Assembly (NCBI GenBank): GCA_038231215.1
Contig: JBBRLS010000004.1
Span: 62,001-126,000, forward strand
Direction: 5' to 3'
Source of the DNA: Schlegelella_A sp038231215
Lineage (GTDB): Bacteria; Pseudomonadota; Gammaproteobacteria; Burkholderiales; Burkholderiaceae_C
Length of the DNA stretch: 64,000 nt
Positions within the stretch are counted from its first letter, which is position 1, and each line of letters begins with the position of its first letter. The position numbers and the translations under genes are program-made. The notes beneath the pieces were generated by a model, which saw only the letters and a program-made list of their open reading frames with translations, had not been told where the DNA came from and searched no databases. Positions 8,926 to 17,792 of the stretch are shown piece by piece.

Positions 8926-9906
8926 ATGTTCAAGGCGGTTCTGCTCGAAAAGGACGAGGCGGGATTTCGCGCCGGCCTTCGAACGGTCGACGAGGTCTCG
9001 ATGCCGGAGGGCGACGTGCTCGTCGGCGTCGCGCATTCGACACTCAACTACAAGGACGGTCTCGCCATCACCAACCGCAGCCCGATCGTGCGGTCGTGGC
9101 CGATGGTGGCGGGCATCGATGGTGCGGGCACGGTGCTCGAATCCAGTCACGCCGACTGGCGCCCCGGCGACCTCGTCGTGCACAACGGCTGGGGCGTCGG
9201 CGAAACGCGCTGGGGTGGCCTGGCCGAGCGCGCCCGTTTGAAAGGCGAGTGGCTGGTGCGATTGCCGTCGGCGTTCACGACACGCCAGGCGATGGCGATC
9301 GGCACGGCCGGATATACCGCGATGCTTTGCGTGCTGGCGCTCGAGCGGCATGGGCTCGCGCCGGGCGACGGCAAGGTGCTCGTCACCGGGGCGACGGGCG
9401 GCGTCGGCAGCGTCGCGGTCGCCCTGCTCGCGCGGCTCGGCCATCACGTGACCGCGGCGACCGGACGGGCCAACCAGGCCGACTACCTCGCGCAACTCGG
9501 CGCCACCGACGTGATCGCCCGCGCCGAACTGGCCGCGCCCGGCAAGCCTTTGCAGAAGGAGCGCTGGAGCGCCGTGGTCGACGCGGTCGGCAGCCACACG
9601 CTTGTCAACGCCTTGGCGCAGACGCGCTACGGCGGCGTCGTCGCGGCCTGCGGGCTGGCGCAAGGGCACGATCTGCCCGGCACCGTCATGCCGTTCATCC
9701 TGCGCGGCGTGACGCTGGCCGGCATCGACAGCGTGATGGCGCCGATCGCCTTGCGCCGGCAGGCCTGGGAGCGTCTGGCGCACGATCTCGATCCGCGCCT
9801 GCTCGAGCTCATCACCGAAGAAGTGCCGATGGATCGGGCCATCGAGAAGGCCGAGGCGCTGATGGCCGGCCGGGTGCGCGGACGTGTCGTCGTCGCTATC
9901 GGATGA
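8926..9906 (+). CDS. acuI: YhdH/AcuI-type acrylyl-CoA reductase (quinone oxidoreductase family)
   Basis: A 326-residue zinc-free medium-chain reductase. The N-terminal GroES-like domain has STLNYKDGLAITN, typical of the YhdH/AcuI branch; the nucleotide-binding motif is VLVTGATGGVGSVAV; the tail PMDRAIEKAEALMAGRVRGRVVV is also branch-specific. Family members reduce acrylyl-CoA to propionyl-CoA with NADPH, which would suit the PrpE-like ligase 3 kb downstream, though the link is inference. The ATG at 8926 is chosen over an upstream in-frame codon. The 3' end overlaps the convergent isochorismatase gene by 11 bp. Confidence 0.85.
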   Translation: MFKAVLLEKDEAGFRAGLRTVDEVSMPEGDVLVGVAHSTLNYKDGLAITNRSPIVRSWPMVAGIDGAGTVLESSHADWRPGDLVVHNGWGVGETRWGGLAERARLKGEWLVRLPSAFTTRQAMAIGTAGYTAMLCVLALERHGLAPGDGKVLVTGATGGVGSVAVALLARLGHHVTAATGRANQADYLAQLGATDVIARAELAAPGKPLQKERWSAVVDAVGSHTLVNALAQTRYGGVVAACGLAQGHDLPGTVMPFILRGVTLAGIDSVMAPIALRRQAWERLAHDLDPRLLELITEEVPMDRAIEKAEALMAGRVRGRVVVAIG

Positions 9907-10435
9907 TTTGCGACAGGCGCCTGAACTTCGGGTGCTGGCTCGTGCCCAGCCATTCGAAGATGACCATCTCGGTCGTCACGACGTCGGCGCCGAAGCTGCG
10001 CGCCCGCTCGGTGGCGCAGGCGCGGTTGTGCGGATGGCGCGAGCCGACGGCGTCGGTGACCCACTTCACCTGGTGACCCGCATCGATCAGCCCGGCCACT
10101 GTCTGCAGCACACAGACGTGCGCTTCGCAGCCACCGACGACGAAGGTGTTGCGGCCCTGCGGCAGGCGCGACAGAAAGCCTTCCTCGGCGGTCGCCGAGA
10201 AGTGGAACTTCGAGAGCGTCGTGTCGCAGAGCGCGGCGATCTCCGGTACCAGCGGCCCCAGGCCGTCCGGGTTTTGCTCGGTGCCGATGACGTGGATGTC
10301 GAGCTCGCGCGCTGCCGTGGCGAGCTGCAGGCAGCGACGGATGACGGTCTCGGCGTCGTGGATCGCCGGCATCAGGCGGGCCTGCGGATCGATGATCAGC
10401 AAGGTGCAGTCGGCGGGATCGCAGAGCATGCTCAT
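9896..10435 (-). CDS. Isochorismatase-family cysteine hydrolase
   Basis: A 179-residue protein of the isochorismatase/nicotinamidase-like fold. The family triad is visible: Asp16 in LLIIDPQAR, a lysine in SKFHFS (about residue 76) and Cys108 in GCEAHVCVLQTV. The closest pattern is the YcaC-like hydrolase group, whose substrates are mostly unknown. The start MSMLCD at 10435 is used; an in-frame Met two codons in is also possible. It is divergent from the dehydratase-like gene at 10540 across 104 bp, and convergent with the acuI-like gene. Confidence 0.82.
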   Translation of the reverse strand: MSMLCDPADCTLLIIDPQARLMPAIHDAETVIRRCLQLATAARELDIHVIGTEQNPDGLGPLVPEIAALCDTTLSKFHFSATAEEGFLSRLPQGRNTFVVGGCEAHVCVLQTVAGLIDAGHQVKWVTDAVGSRHPHNRACATERARSFGADVVTTEMVIFEWLGTSQHPKFRRLSQIIR

Positions 10436-10539
10436 CGGGTGGCTCCTCGGCCGGACACCTCGACATTTTCCGTCAAGCACCGGCGCCCTCGCACCGATTC
10501 GCGACAATTCGCGGCGGATCCGTTTGCAGGAGACAACGC

Positions 10540-12108
10540 ATGCCCATGAACGCTGCCGAATACCGGGAGTCGCTGCGCCGCTACAAGCCGCGCGTCTGGG
10601 TCGACGGCCAGCGCATCGACAGCGTCGCCGATGCACCGCAGCTCGCGCCCGGCATCAACGCGCTCGGCGTGACCTACGACTTCGCATTGCGCGACGAGCT
10701 CGCGCCCATCATGCGCGCAGTGCAGGCGTCGAGCGGCAAGACCGTCAACCGGATGCTTCACGTCGACACGAGCAGTGCCGACCTGCTCAACAAGCTCGAG
10801 GCGGTGCGCGTGCTGTGCCAGGAAACCGGTTGCGCGCAGCGCTACCTGGCGCACGACGCGTTCAGCGCGCTGGCGCAGACGACCGCGTGCATCGACGCCG
10901 ACCTGGGCACGCGCTACGGCGAGCGCTTCACCGCCTACCTGCACGACTTCCAGGACAAGGACCTCGCGATCGGCATCGCCATGACCGATGCCAAGGGCGA
11001 CCGCAGCAAGCGGCCGCACGAGCAGGCCAACGCCGACAGCTACGTGCACATCGTCGAGCGCAACGGCAAGGGGATCTTCATCTCGGGGACCAAGGCGATC
11101 GTCACCGGCGCGCCGTACATGCACGAATTCCTCGTCATGCCGTGCCGGAACATGAGCGAGGCCGACGCCGATTTCGCGGTCTGCTGCGCCGTGCCATGCG
11201 ATGCCGACGGCGTGACGATCGTCGCGCGGCCGGCAGGTCGGCCCGGCGAGAAGGCTGCGCTGTTCTCGAACAAGTACGGGCAGTCGACCGGCGTCGTCGT
11301 CTTCGACAAGGTCTTCGTGCCGTGGGAGCGCGTCTTCCTGGCCGGCGAATGGCAGCACTCGTCGCATCTCACCTACAGCTACGCGACGCATCATCGCCAC
11401 ACCTGCATCGCCGCGCGCGCCGGCTTCGGCGACCTGCTCATCGGCGCCGGCGCGCTGATGTGCGAAGCGAACGGCTTCGACCCGGGCGAGGAGTCGCACC
11501 TGCGCGAGCAGATGGTGCAGCTCATCACGATCGTCGAGGGCTTCTATGCCTGCGGCGTCGCGGCCAGCGTCTATGCCAGCGCGGACGCGCCGTCGGGCGT
11601 GGTCATGCCCGATCCGGTGTTTTCCAACATCGGCAAGCTCCTGCTCGCCAACCAGATCTACGAGATGCACCGCATCGCCCACTACGTCTCGGGCGGGCTG
11701 ATCGTCACCTTGCCCGGGCCCGACGAGGATCACAACCCCGAGACCGCGGCCAGGCTCGCCGACGTCCTGCGTGCCAATCCCGACGTGCCCTACGACAAGC
11801 GCATCGAGGCGGCGCGCTTCATCGAGGACCTGACCGCGTCGTACCAGGGCGGCTGGTACTCGGTGATCAGCCTGCACGGCGGCGGATCGCCGGCGGCGAT
11901 GAAGCAGGAGATCTGGCGCAACTATCCGGTCGGCAACAAGGTGGAACTCGTCGAGCGTTTGCTCGAGCGCAATGTCCTTGCCGATCCGGGGCGCAAGATC
12001 ACCGGCAACCGCCAGCCTGGCAAGTGCTGCGATACCGGCTGCACGCCGCCGCCGCGCACGACCATGGTCGAGATGGCGGCGCCACGCGCCACGAAAGAAC
12101 CAGGATGA
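10540..12108 (+). CDS. 4-hydroxybutyryl-CoA dehydratase-like / HpaB-family flavoprotein
   Basis: A 522-residue protein with the two-domain acyl-CoA-dehydrogenase-like fold of the HpaB/AbfD family. It opens with AAEYRESLRRYKPRVWVDG and carries MTDAKGDRSKRP, SGTKAIVTGAPYMHE and FDKVFVPWERVFL, all family landmarks and closest to 4-hydroxybutyryl-CoA dehydratase (AbfD). From my recollection of the clostridial AbfD sequence, its cluster ligands Cys99, Cys103, His292 and Cys299 correspond here to Cys98, Tyr102, His285 and Ala292, so two of four are absent. The last 35 residues are a tail with KCCDTGC. SD AGGAG precedes the ATG. The stop overlaps the next gene's ATG (ATGA), so the pair is translationally coupled. 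Confidence 0.75.
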   Translation: MPMNAAEYRESLRRYKPRVWVDGQRIDSVADAPQLAPGINALGVTYDFALRDELAPIMRAVQASSGKTVNRMLHVDTSSADLLNKLEAVRVLCQETGCAQRYLAHDAFSALAQTTACIDADLGTRYGERFTAYLHDFQDKDLAIGIAMTDAKGDRSKRPHEQANADSYVHIVERNGKGIFISGTKAIVTGAPYMHEFLVMPCRNMSEADADFAVCCAVPCDADGVTIVARPAGRPGEKAALFSNKYGQSTGVVVFDKVFVPWERVFLAGEWQHSSHLTYSYATHHRHTCIAARAGFGDLLIGAGALMCEANGFDPGEESHLREQMVQLITIVEGFYACGVAASVYASADAPSGVVMPDPVFSNIGKLLLANQIYEMHRIAHYVSGGLIVTLPGPDEDHNPETAARLADVLRANPDVPYDKRIEAARFIEDLTASYQGGWYSVISLHGGGSPAAMKQEIWRNYPVGNKVELVERLLERNVLADPGRKITGNRQPGKCCDTGCTPPPRTTMVEMAAPRATKEPG

Positions 12109-14018
12109 GCCAGATCCGTCCCCAGTCATTTGCAGAATTCCACCGCCGCTCGCTCGAGCAGCGCGACGCCTTCTGGACCGAGCAGGCCGCGCTGGTCGAC
12201 TGGCACAAGCCGTTCGACACGGTCTGCGATGCGAGCCGGCTTCCGTTCGTGAGCTGGTTCGCCGGCGGCGCGACCAACCTGTGCCACAACGCCGTCGATC
12301 GCCATGTCGCGACGCGCGGCGCGCAGGCCGCGCTGATCCACGTTTCGACCGAGACCGGTAGCGAGCAGACCTGGACCTTCGCCGAGTTGCACGCCGAGGT
12401 GCAGCGCATGGCGGCGGTGCTGATCGCGCTCGGCGTCGGCCAGGGTGACCGCGTCCTGATCTACATGCCGATGATTCCCGAGGCGGCCTTCGCCATGCTC
12501 GCCTGTGCGCGCATCGGCGCCATCCACTCGGTCGTGTTCGGCGGCTTCGCCAGCGTCAGCCTGGCCAACCGTATCGATGATGCCGAGCCCAAGGTCGTGG
12601 TCAGCGCCGACGCGGGCAGCCGCGCCGGCAAGGTGCTCGCCTACAAGCCGCTGCTCGACGAGGCGATCGTGCGCGCCGCGCACAAGCCGGCGAAGGTGCT
12701 GCTCGTCGATCGCGGCCTGGCGCCGATGGCGCTCGTCGAAGGCCGCGACGAGCTGTACGCGCCATGGCGAGAGCGTCATCTCGACAGCGTCGTGCCCTGC
12801 ACCTGGGTCGACTCGACGCACCCGAGCTACACGCTCTACACCAGCGGCACGACCGGCCGGCCGAAGGGTGTGCAGCGCGACACCGGCGGCTACGCGGTGG
12901 CGCTGGCGGCGAGCATGAAGCACATCTTCTGCGGCAACGCCGGCGAGACCTACTTCTCGACCAGCGACATCGGCTGGGTCGTCGGCCACAGCTACATCGT
13001 CTACGGCCCGCTCATCGCCGGCATGGCGACCATCATGTACGAAGGCTTGCCGATCCGGCCCGACGCCGCGATCTGGTGGAGCCTGGTCGAGAAGTACAAG
13101 GTGACGGCGATGTTCACCGCACCGACCGCCATCCGTGTGCTGAAGAAGCAGGACCCGAAGTTCCTGCGCCAGCACGACCTGTCGAGCCTGCGTGCGCTCT
13201 TTCTCGCCGGCGAGCCGCTCGACGAGCCGACCGCGACCTGGATCGGCGAGGCGATCGGCAAGCCCATCATCGACAACTACTGGCAGACCGAAAGCGGCTG
13301 GCCGATCCTGACCCTCGCCAACGGCATCGAGAAGGCACTGAGCAAGCTCGGCAGCCCGGGCGTGCCGATGTACGGATACGACGTGAAGATCGTCGACGAG
13401 GCGACCGGCCAGGACATCACGACGCCCGACACCAAGGGCGTCGTCGTCATCGAGGGGCCGACACCGCCCGGCTTCATGCAGACCGTCTGGCGCGACGACG
13501 CGCGCTTCGTCGAGACCTACTGGAAGAGCATCGCCGGTCGCATGGTCTACAACACCTTCGACTGGGGCATCCGCGATGCCGATGGCTACTTCTTCATCCT
13601 CGGCCGCACCGACGACGTCATCAACGTCGCCGGCCACCGCCTCGGCACGCGCGAGATCGAGGAGAGCATCTCGAGCCACCCCAACGTCGCCGAGGTCGCC
13701 GTCGTCGGCGTCGCCGATGCGCTGAAAGGGCAGGTGGCGATAGCCTTCGTCGTCGCCCGCGACGCGAGCGGGCTCGACGAGCTCGCGGCGTGCCTCAAGC
13801 TCGAAGGCGACATCATGAAGACCGTCGACGGGCAGCTTGGCGCGTTGGCGCGGCCGGCGCGCGTGTACTTCGTCACTGCCTTGCCGAAGACGCGCTCGGG
13901 AAAGCTGCTGCGCCGTGCCATCCAGGCGATCTGCGAGCGCCGCGACCCCGGTGACCTGACGACGATCGAGGATCCCGCCGCATTGCAGGGCCTGCGCGAG
14001 GTCGTCGGCGGAGCCTAG
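12105..14018 (+). CDS. prpE: Propionyl-CoA synthetase-like acyl-CoA ligase
   Basis: A 637-residue AMP-forming ligase of the ACS/PrpE type, normal for the family. The P-loop-like motif LYTSGTTGRPKGVQRDTGG has the VQRD(T/V)GG extension typical of PrpE. Later motifs are NYWQTESGWP, WGIRDADGYFFILGRTDDVINVAGHRLGT and the catalytic-lysine tail PKTRSGKLLRR, whose Lys is the usual acetylation control site. It should activate propionate or a similar short acid to the CoA thioester. Its ATG overlaps the upstream dehydratase-like stop by 4 bp, so the two products probably act on one pathway. Confidence 0.88.
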   Translation: MSQIRPQSFAEFHRRSLEQRDAFWTEQAALVDWHKPFDTVCDASRLPFVSWFAGGATNLCHNAVDRHVATRGAQAALIHVSTETGSEQTWTFAELHAEVQRMAAVLIALGVGQGDRVLIYMPMIPEAAFAMLACARIGAIHSVVFGGFASVSLANRIDDAEPKVVVSADAGSRAGKVLAYKPLLDEAIVRAAHKPAKVLLVDRGLAPMALVEGRDELYAPWRERHLDSVVPCTWVDSTHPSYTLYTSGTTGRPKGVQRDTGGYAVALAASMKHIFCGNAGETYFSTSDIGWVVGHSYIVYGPLIAGMATIMYEGLPIRPDAAIWWSLVEKYKVTAMFTAPTAIRVLKKQDPKFLRQHDLSSLRALFLAGEPLDEPTATWIGEAIGKPIIDNYWQTESGWPILTLANGIEKALSKLGSPGVPMYGYDVKIVDEATGQDITTPDTKGVVVIEGPTPPGFMQTVWRDDARFVETYWKSIAGRMVYNTFDWGIRDADGYFFILGRTDDVINVAGHRLGTREIEESISSHPNVAEVAVVGVADALKGQVAIAFVVARDASGLDELAACLKLEGDIMKTVDGQLGALARPARVYFVTALPKTRSGKLLRRAIQAICERRDPGDLTTIEDPAALQGLREVVGGA

Positions 14019-14143
14019 AGGATGAGGGGCCTCTCGGCCACTCATCCCGCCAATCCGCATTTCGTCGCATGGTTGCCGATCGCCGCCGCCGCGGCCACTA
14101 GCATCGCGCCTGCTTGTCCACGCGACGCCACCTCCAGACCATC

Positions 14144-15976
14144 ATGTTCCTCAAAGCCTTCCCGCCGCGTCTCGTTCTGGTCGTCGGCCTCGCCCTGGCC
14201 GCCGGCCCCGTCGCCGCACAGACCAGGCCGCGCATCGACAAGGCGGCCGACCTGCCGCGTTTCAGCTATGCCATCTCCGGCAAGGTCGAGGACGTGGTGC
14301 GCTCGCCGGAGCGCTTCGCGCCCTTCGCCGCCGCAGTCCGGCGCGACACCGAGAGCGTGCTCGCCGGCTACGACATCCCCGACAAGTCGACGCGGCGCGG
14401 CCTGATCAACCTGCTGGCGACGCTCGACTACCTCGACGGCCGCTACGACAGCGCGACGACCCGCATGGCCGAGTTCCGCGCCCTGCAGGACAAGCCTTCC
14501 GACAAGCTGATCGCCGGCCAGCGGCTCAAGGCCATGGCGGCAGCGGCGAAGGCAAACGGCCCGGCGGGCGACACCTACCGGCGCGCCGTCGCCGAGGCGA
14601 TCCAGCGCGAGCTCGCGCCGCTGCCCTACGCAACCATCGAGAACGACATCAAGGGCGCCAAGGCCAACGCCGAGCTGATCGGCGAGGCGCTGATCCTCGG
14701 CCAGGTGCGCGAGGTCATGCAGCCCATCGTCGACCAGAGCGGCTCGCTCAGCTCCGACTTCGCGCCTGGCGTCGTCAACGCGCGCTTTGCCCTGACCGCC
14801 TTCCTGCCGTTGAAGCAGACGATGATCGACACCTACGGCAGCTATCTCGCCGCGCATCAGGTGCAGAAGACCGACATCTGGGCGGCGCGCGACGTGACGC
14901 TGCAGCCCGTGCAGACGCGAGGCCCGGTCGTCATCGGCGTGTGGGACAGCGGCGTCGACACCCAGCTCTTCGGCAACCAGGTGGTCCGCGAGAACGGGCA
15001 GCCGGCGGTGATCGCGTTCGACAAGTTCAGCCGCTTGTCGACCGGCGAGCTGATGCCGATCCCGGCCGCGAACCAAGGTCACGTCGCCGAGATGATGTCG
15101 CGCACCAAGGGCTTCTCGGACCTGCGCTCGAACGTCGACAGCAAGGAGGCGAGCGAGGTCAAGAGCTACCTCTCGAGTCTGACCGCCGATCGCTACCGGC
15201 CGGCCATCGAGGAACTGGGCCTGGCCGGCGACTACTCGCACGGCACGCATGTCGCCGGCATCACGCTGGCCGGCAATCCGGCGGCGCGACTCGTTGTCGC
15301 GCGCATCGAGTTCAGCTACACGCTCAAGCCCGATCCCTGCCCCAGCCGCGAGTTTTCCGAGCGCGACGCGCTGGCCTCGCAAGCCTACGTCGACTTTTTC
15401 AAGCGCCAGCACGTGCGCGTCGTCAACATGAGCTGGGGTGGCAGCGTCGGCGACTTCGAATCCGACCTCGAGAAGTGCGGCATCGGAAAGACGGCCGACG
15501 AGCGCAAGGCGTTGGCGCGCGAATATTTCGAGATCCAGAAGGCATCCTTGACCAAGGCGTTCAGCAGTGCGCCCGAGATCCTCTTCGTCACCGCCGCCGG
15601 CAACAGCAACAACGACGCCAGCTTCGTCGAGTTCGTGCCGAGCGGCATCACCCTGCCCAACCTGATCACGGTCGGCGCCGTCGACAGCGCCGGCGAGGAA
15701 GCGCCCTTCACGAGCTACGGCCCGACCGTCAAGGTGCACGCCAACGGCTACCAGGTCGAGAGCTACCTGCCGGGCGGAAGCCGGGTGCCGATGTCCGGCA
15801 CGTCGATGGCGTCGCCGCAGGTCGCCAATCTCGCGGGCAAGCTGCTCGCCGTGAACCCGAAGCTCACGCCGGCCGACCTGATCCGCATCATCGTCGACAC
15901 CACCGACCGCTCGGCCGACGGCCGGCGCAACCTCGTCAATCCGAAGAAGGCGATCGCCGCGGCCACCGCGGCCTGA
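14144..15976 (+). CDS. Secreted subtilisin-like serine protease (S8) with long N-terminal region
   Basis: A 610-residue exported S8 peptidase. Residues 1-26 are a Sec signal peptide (hydrophobic VLVVGLALAAG, likely cut after VAA before Gln26). About 230 residues of unassigned, mostly helical sequence follow. The catalytic triad is complete: Asp268 in IGVWDSGVDT, His366 in SHGTHVAGI, Ser554 in SGTSMASPQV, with oxyanion Asn487 in TAAGNSNN. The Asp-His spacing of 98 residues is far longer than in ordinary subtilases (about 30-45), so an insertion lies there. The ATG at 14144 is preferred to an upstream TTG because it begins the signal peptide. It stands alone, convergent with the PhoH gene. Confidence 0.88.
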   Translation: MFLKAFPPRLVLVVGLALAAGPVAAQTRPRIDKAADLPRFSYAISGKVEDVVRSPERFAPFAAAVRRDTESVLAGYDIPDKSTRRGLINLLATLDYLDGRYDSATTRMAEFRALQDKPSDKLIAGQRLKAMAAAAKANGPAGDTYRRAVAEAIQRELAPLPYATIENDIKGAKANAELIGEALILGQVREVMQPIVDQSGSLSSDFAPGVVNARFALTAFLPLKQTMIDTYGSYLAAHQVQKTDIWAARDVTLQPVQTRGPVVIGVWDSGVDTQLFGNQVVRENGQPAVIAFDKFSRLSTGELMPIPAANQGHVAEMMSRTKGFSDLRSNVDSKEASEVKSYLSSLTADRYRPAIEELGLAGDYSHGTHVAGITLAGNPAARLVVARIEFSYTLKPDPCPSREFSERDALASQAYVDFFKRQHVRVVNMSWGGSVGDFESDLEKCGIGKTADERKALAREYFEIQKASLTKAFSSAPEILFVTAAGNSNNDASFVEFVPSGITLPNLITVGAVDSAGEEAPFTSYGPTVKVHANGYQVESYLPGGSRVPMSGTSMASPQVANLAGKLLAVNPKLTPADLIRIIVDTTDRSADGRRNLVNPKKAIAAATAA

Positions 15977-15991
15977 TTGGCACGCCGCTCG

Positions 15992-17668
15992 TCAGAGCAC
16001 TTCGGAGGCGAAGTCGGCGAGCCGCGAGCGCTCGCCGCGCGCCAGGGTGACGTGGCCCGAGTGGGCCCAGCCCTTGAAGCGGTCGACCGCGTAGGTGAGG
16101 CCCGACGAGCCTTCGGTGAGGTAGGGCGTGTCGATCTGCGCCAGATTGCCGAGGCAGACGATCTTCGTGCCCGGGCCGGCCCGCGTGATCAGCGTCTTCA
16201 TCTGCTTGGGCGTGAGGTTCTGCGCCTCGTCGATGATGACGAACTTGTTGAGGAATGTGCGGCCGCGCATGAAGTTCAGACTCTTGATCTTGATCTTCGA
16301 GCGGACCAGGTCGTTGGTCGCGGCGCGGCCCCATTCGCCGGCGCCGCTGTCGGTCTTGGACAGCACCTCGAGGTTGTCGTCGAGGGCGCCCATCCAGGGG
16401 CCCATCTTCTCTTCCTCGGTGCCGGGCAGAAAGCCGATGTCCTCGCCGACCGGCACGGTGACGCGGGTGACGATGATCTCGGTGTAGCGGCGGTCGTCCA
16501 TCACCTGCGCCAGCCCCGAGGCCAGCGACATCAGCGTCTTGCCCGAGCCGGCGGTGCCGGTCAGGGTGATGAAGTCGCAGTCGGGGTCCATCAGCAGGTT
16601 GAAGGCGAAGTTCTGGTCGCGGTTCCTGGCCATCACGCCCCAGACCGAGTTCTTCTGGTGCGTGTAGTCCTTGAGCGTGCGCAGCACGGCCGTCTTGCCC
16701 GTGATCTCGATGACCTTGGCGTAGAGCGACGCGGCGCCCGGCGCCTCGAGGTAGACGAACTGGTTGATGAGAAGCTGCGGAACGATCGGGCCGTTGATGC
16801 GGTAGTAGGTCAGGCCGCTCTGCTGCCAGCTCTCGACGGTCTTGCCGTGCTTGTCCCAGAAGTCGCCGGGCAACTGCAGCACGCCGGTGTAGAGCAGGTC
16901 GCCGTCTTCGAGCGTCTTGTCGTTGAAGTAGTCCTCGGCGGGCAGGCCGAGGGCACGCGCCTTGATGCGCATGTTGATGTCCTTGGACACCAGCACGACA
17001 TCGCGCTCGGGTTGCTGCTCGCCGAGCGCCTTGACGACGCCGAGGATCTGGTTGTCGGCCTTGCCCTGCGGCAATCCCTGCGGCAGGGCGATGTCGATCA
17101 GGTCGGTCTGGAAGAAGAGTTTGCCGCCGGCCTCGCGATGGCCGGTGCGGGCGAGGGCGATGCCCTCGGTGCGCCCGGCGGCGTTGCGCGTCGGCATGTT
17201 GGCGGCCAGCGCGTCGAGGTCGCGGCTCACCTGGCGGGCGTTGCGCGCCACCTCGGTCATGCCGCGCTTGTGCCCGTCGAGCTCCTCGAGCGTGATCATC
17301 GGCAGGTAGATGTCGTGCTCTTCGAAGCGGAACAGCGAGGTCGGGTCGTGCATCAGCACATTGGTGTCGAGCACGAACAGCGTCGTCGGTCCGTTCGCGC
17401 GCGGCGCCTTCTTCTCGCGCTCGGGACGAATGGCGTGATGGCCGCTGCGCGTCGGCGCCGGCGCTTGCGTCACGGCCGGCAGCTTCGACTGTGCGGGCGC
17501 GGCCGGCAACGGGATGTCGTTGCTCAGCTCGAGCAGTGCCGGCGCGACCGGTTCGGCCGCGGGTCTGGCGCGCCGCGCGCTTTTGCCCGGCGCCGCGGCG
17601 CCCTGAGACTCGAACTGCTCGCGGCTCAGGAAATCTGCGCGCTTGGCGGGGGGCTTGGGCAGGGGCAT
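15992..17668 (-). CDS. PIN domain-PhoH ATPase (YlaK/PhoH2 type)
   Basis: A 558-residue two-domain protein. After a low-complexity basic/proline N-terminus (1-92) comes a PIN ribonuclease domain starting FVLDTNVLMHDP, with Asp101 as first acidic residue, MITLEELDGHKRG, and VVLVSKDINMRIKA. The C-terminal PhoH ATPase has Walker A GTAGSGKT, VTRVTVPVGEDIGFLPG and Walker B FVIIDEAQNLT. PhoH2-type proteins couple an RNA helicase-like ATPase to PIN endonuclease activity; the role here is unproven. It converges on the subtilase gene. A palindromic repeat sits just upstream of its start. Confidence 0.92.
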   Translation of the reverse strand: MPLPKPPAKRADFLSREQFESQGAAAPGKSARRARPAAEPVAPALLELSNDIPLPAAPAQSKLPAVTQAPAPTRSGHHAIRPEREKKAPRANGPTTLFVLDTNVLMHDPTSLFRFEEHDIYLPMITLEELDGHKRGMTEVARNARQVSRDLDALAANMPTRNAAGRTEGIALARTGHREAGGKLFFQTDLIDIALPQGLPQGKADNQILGVVKALGEQQPERDVVLVSKDINMRIKARALGLPAEDYFNDKTLEDGDLLYTGVLQLPGDFWDKHGKTVESWQQSGLTYYRINGPIVPQLLINQFVYLEAPGAASLYAKVIEITGKTAVLRTLKDYTHQKNSVWGVMARNRDQNFAFNLLMDPDCDFITLTGTAGSGKTLMSLASGLAQVMDDRRYTEIIVTRVTVPVGEDIGFLPGTEEEKMGPWMGALDDNLEVLSKTDSGAGEWGRAATNDLVRSKIKIKSLNFMRGRTFLNKFVIIDEAQNLTPKQMKTLITRAGPGTKIVCLGNLAQIDTPYLTEGSSGLTYAVDRFKGWAHSGHVTLARGERSRLADFASEVL

Positions 17669-17695
17669 GCGGGAGTGCGGTGGATGCGCCGGAAC

Positions 17696-17759
17696 GTCAT
17701 CCTGAACGCAGTGAAGGATCTCTGCCGTCGCCGGGATCCTTCGCTTCGCTCAGGATGAC
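17696..17759. repeat. Palindromic repeat, copy 1 (GTCATCCTGA family)
   Basis: Two 25-base arms, 17696-17720 and 17735-17759, are inverted copies matching at 22 of 25 positions, with a 14-base loop. The left arm begins GTCATCCTGAACGCAGTG and the right ends CGCTCAGGATGAC. It lies between the minus-strand PhoH and peroxiredoxin genes. Related copies are at 48755, 56378 and 61566. Confidence 0.85.
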
Positions 17760-17792
17760 AGCCCGGGGTGCGGTGCGGGTAGACGGGCCGTT

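Noticed and set aside
10146..12104. Upstream extension of the PrpE frame
   Set aside because: The frame stays open through the dehydratase-like gene, but similarity to PrpE begins at the ATG at 12105, overlapping that gene's stop.
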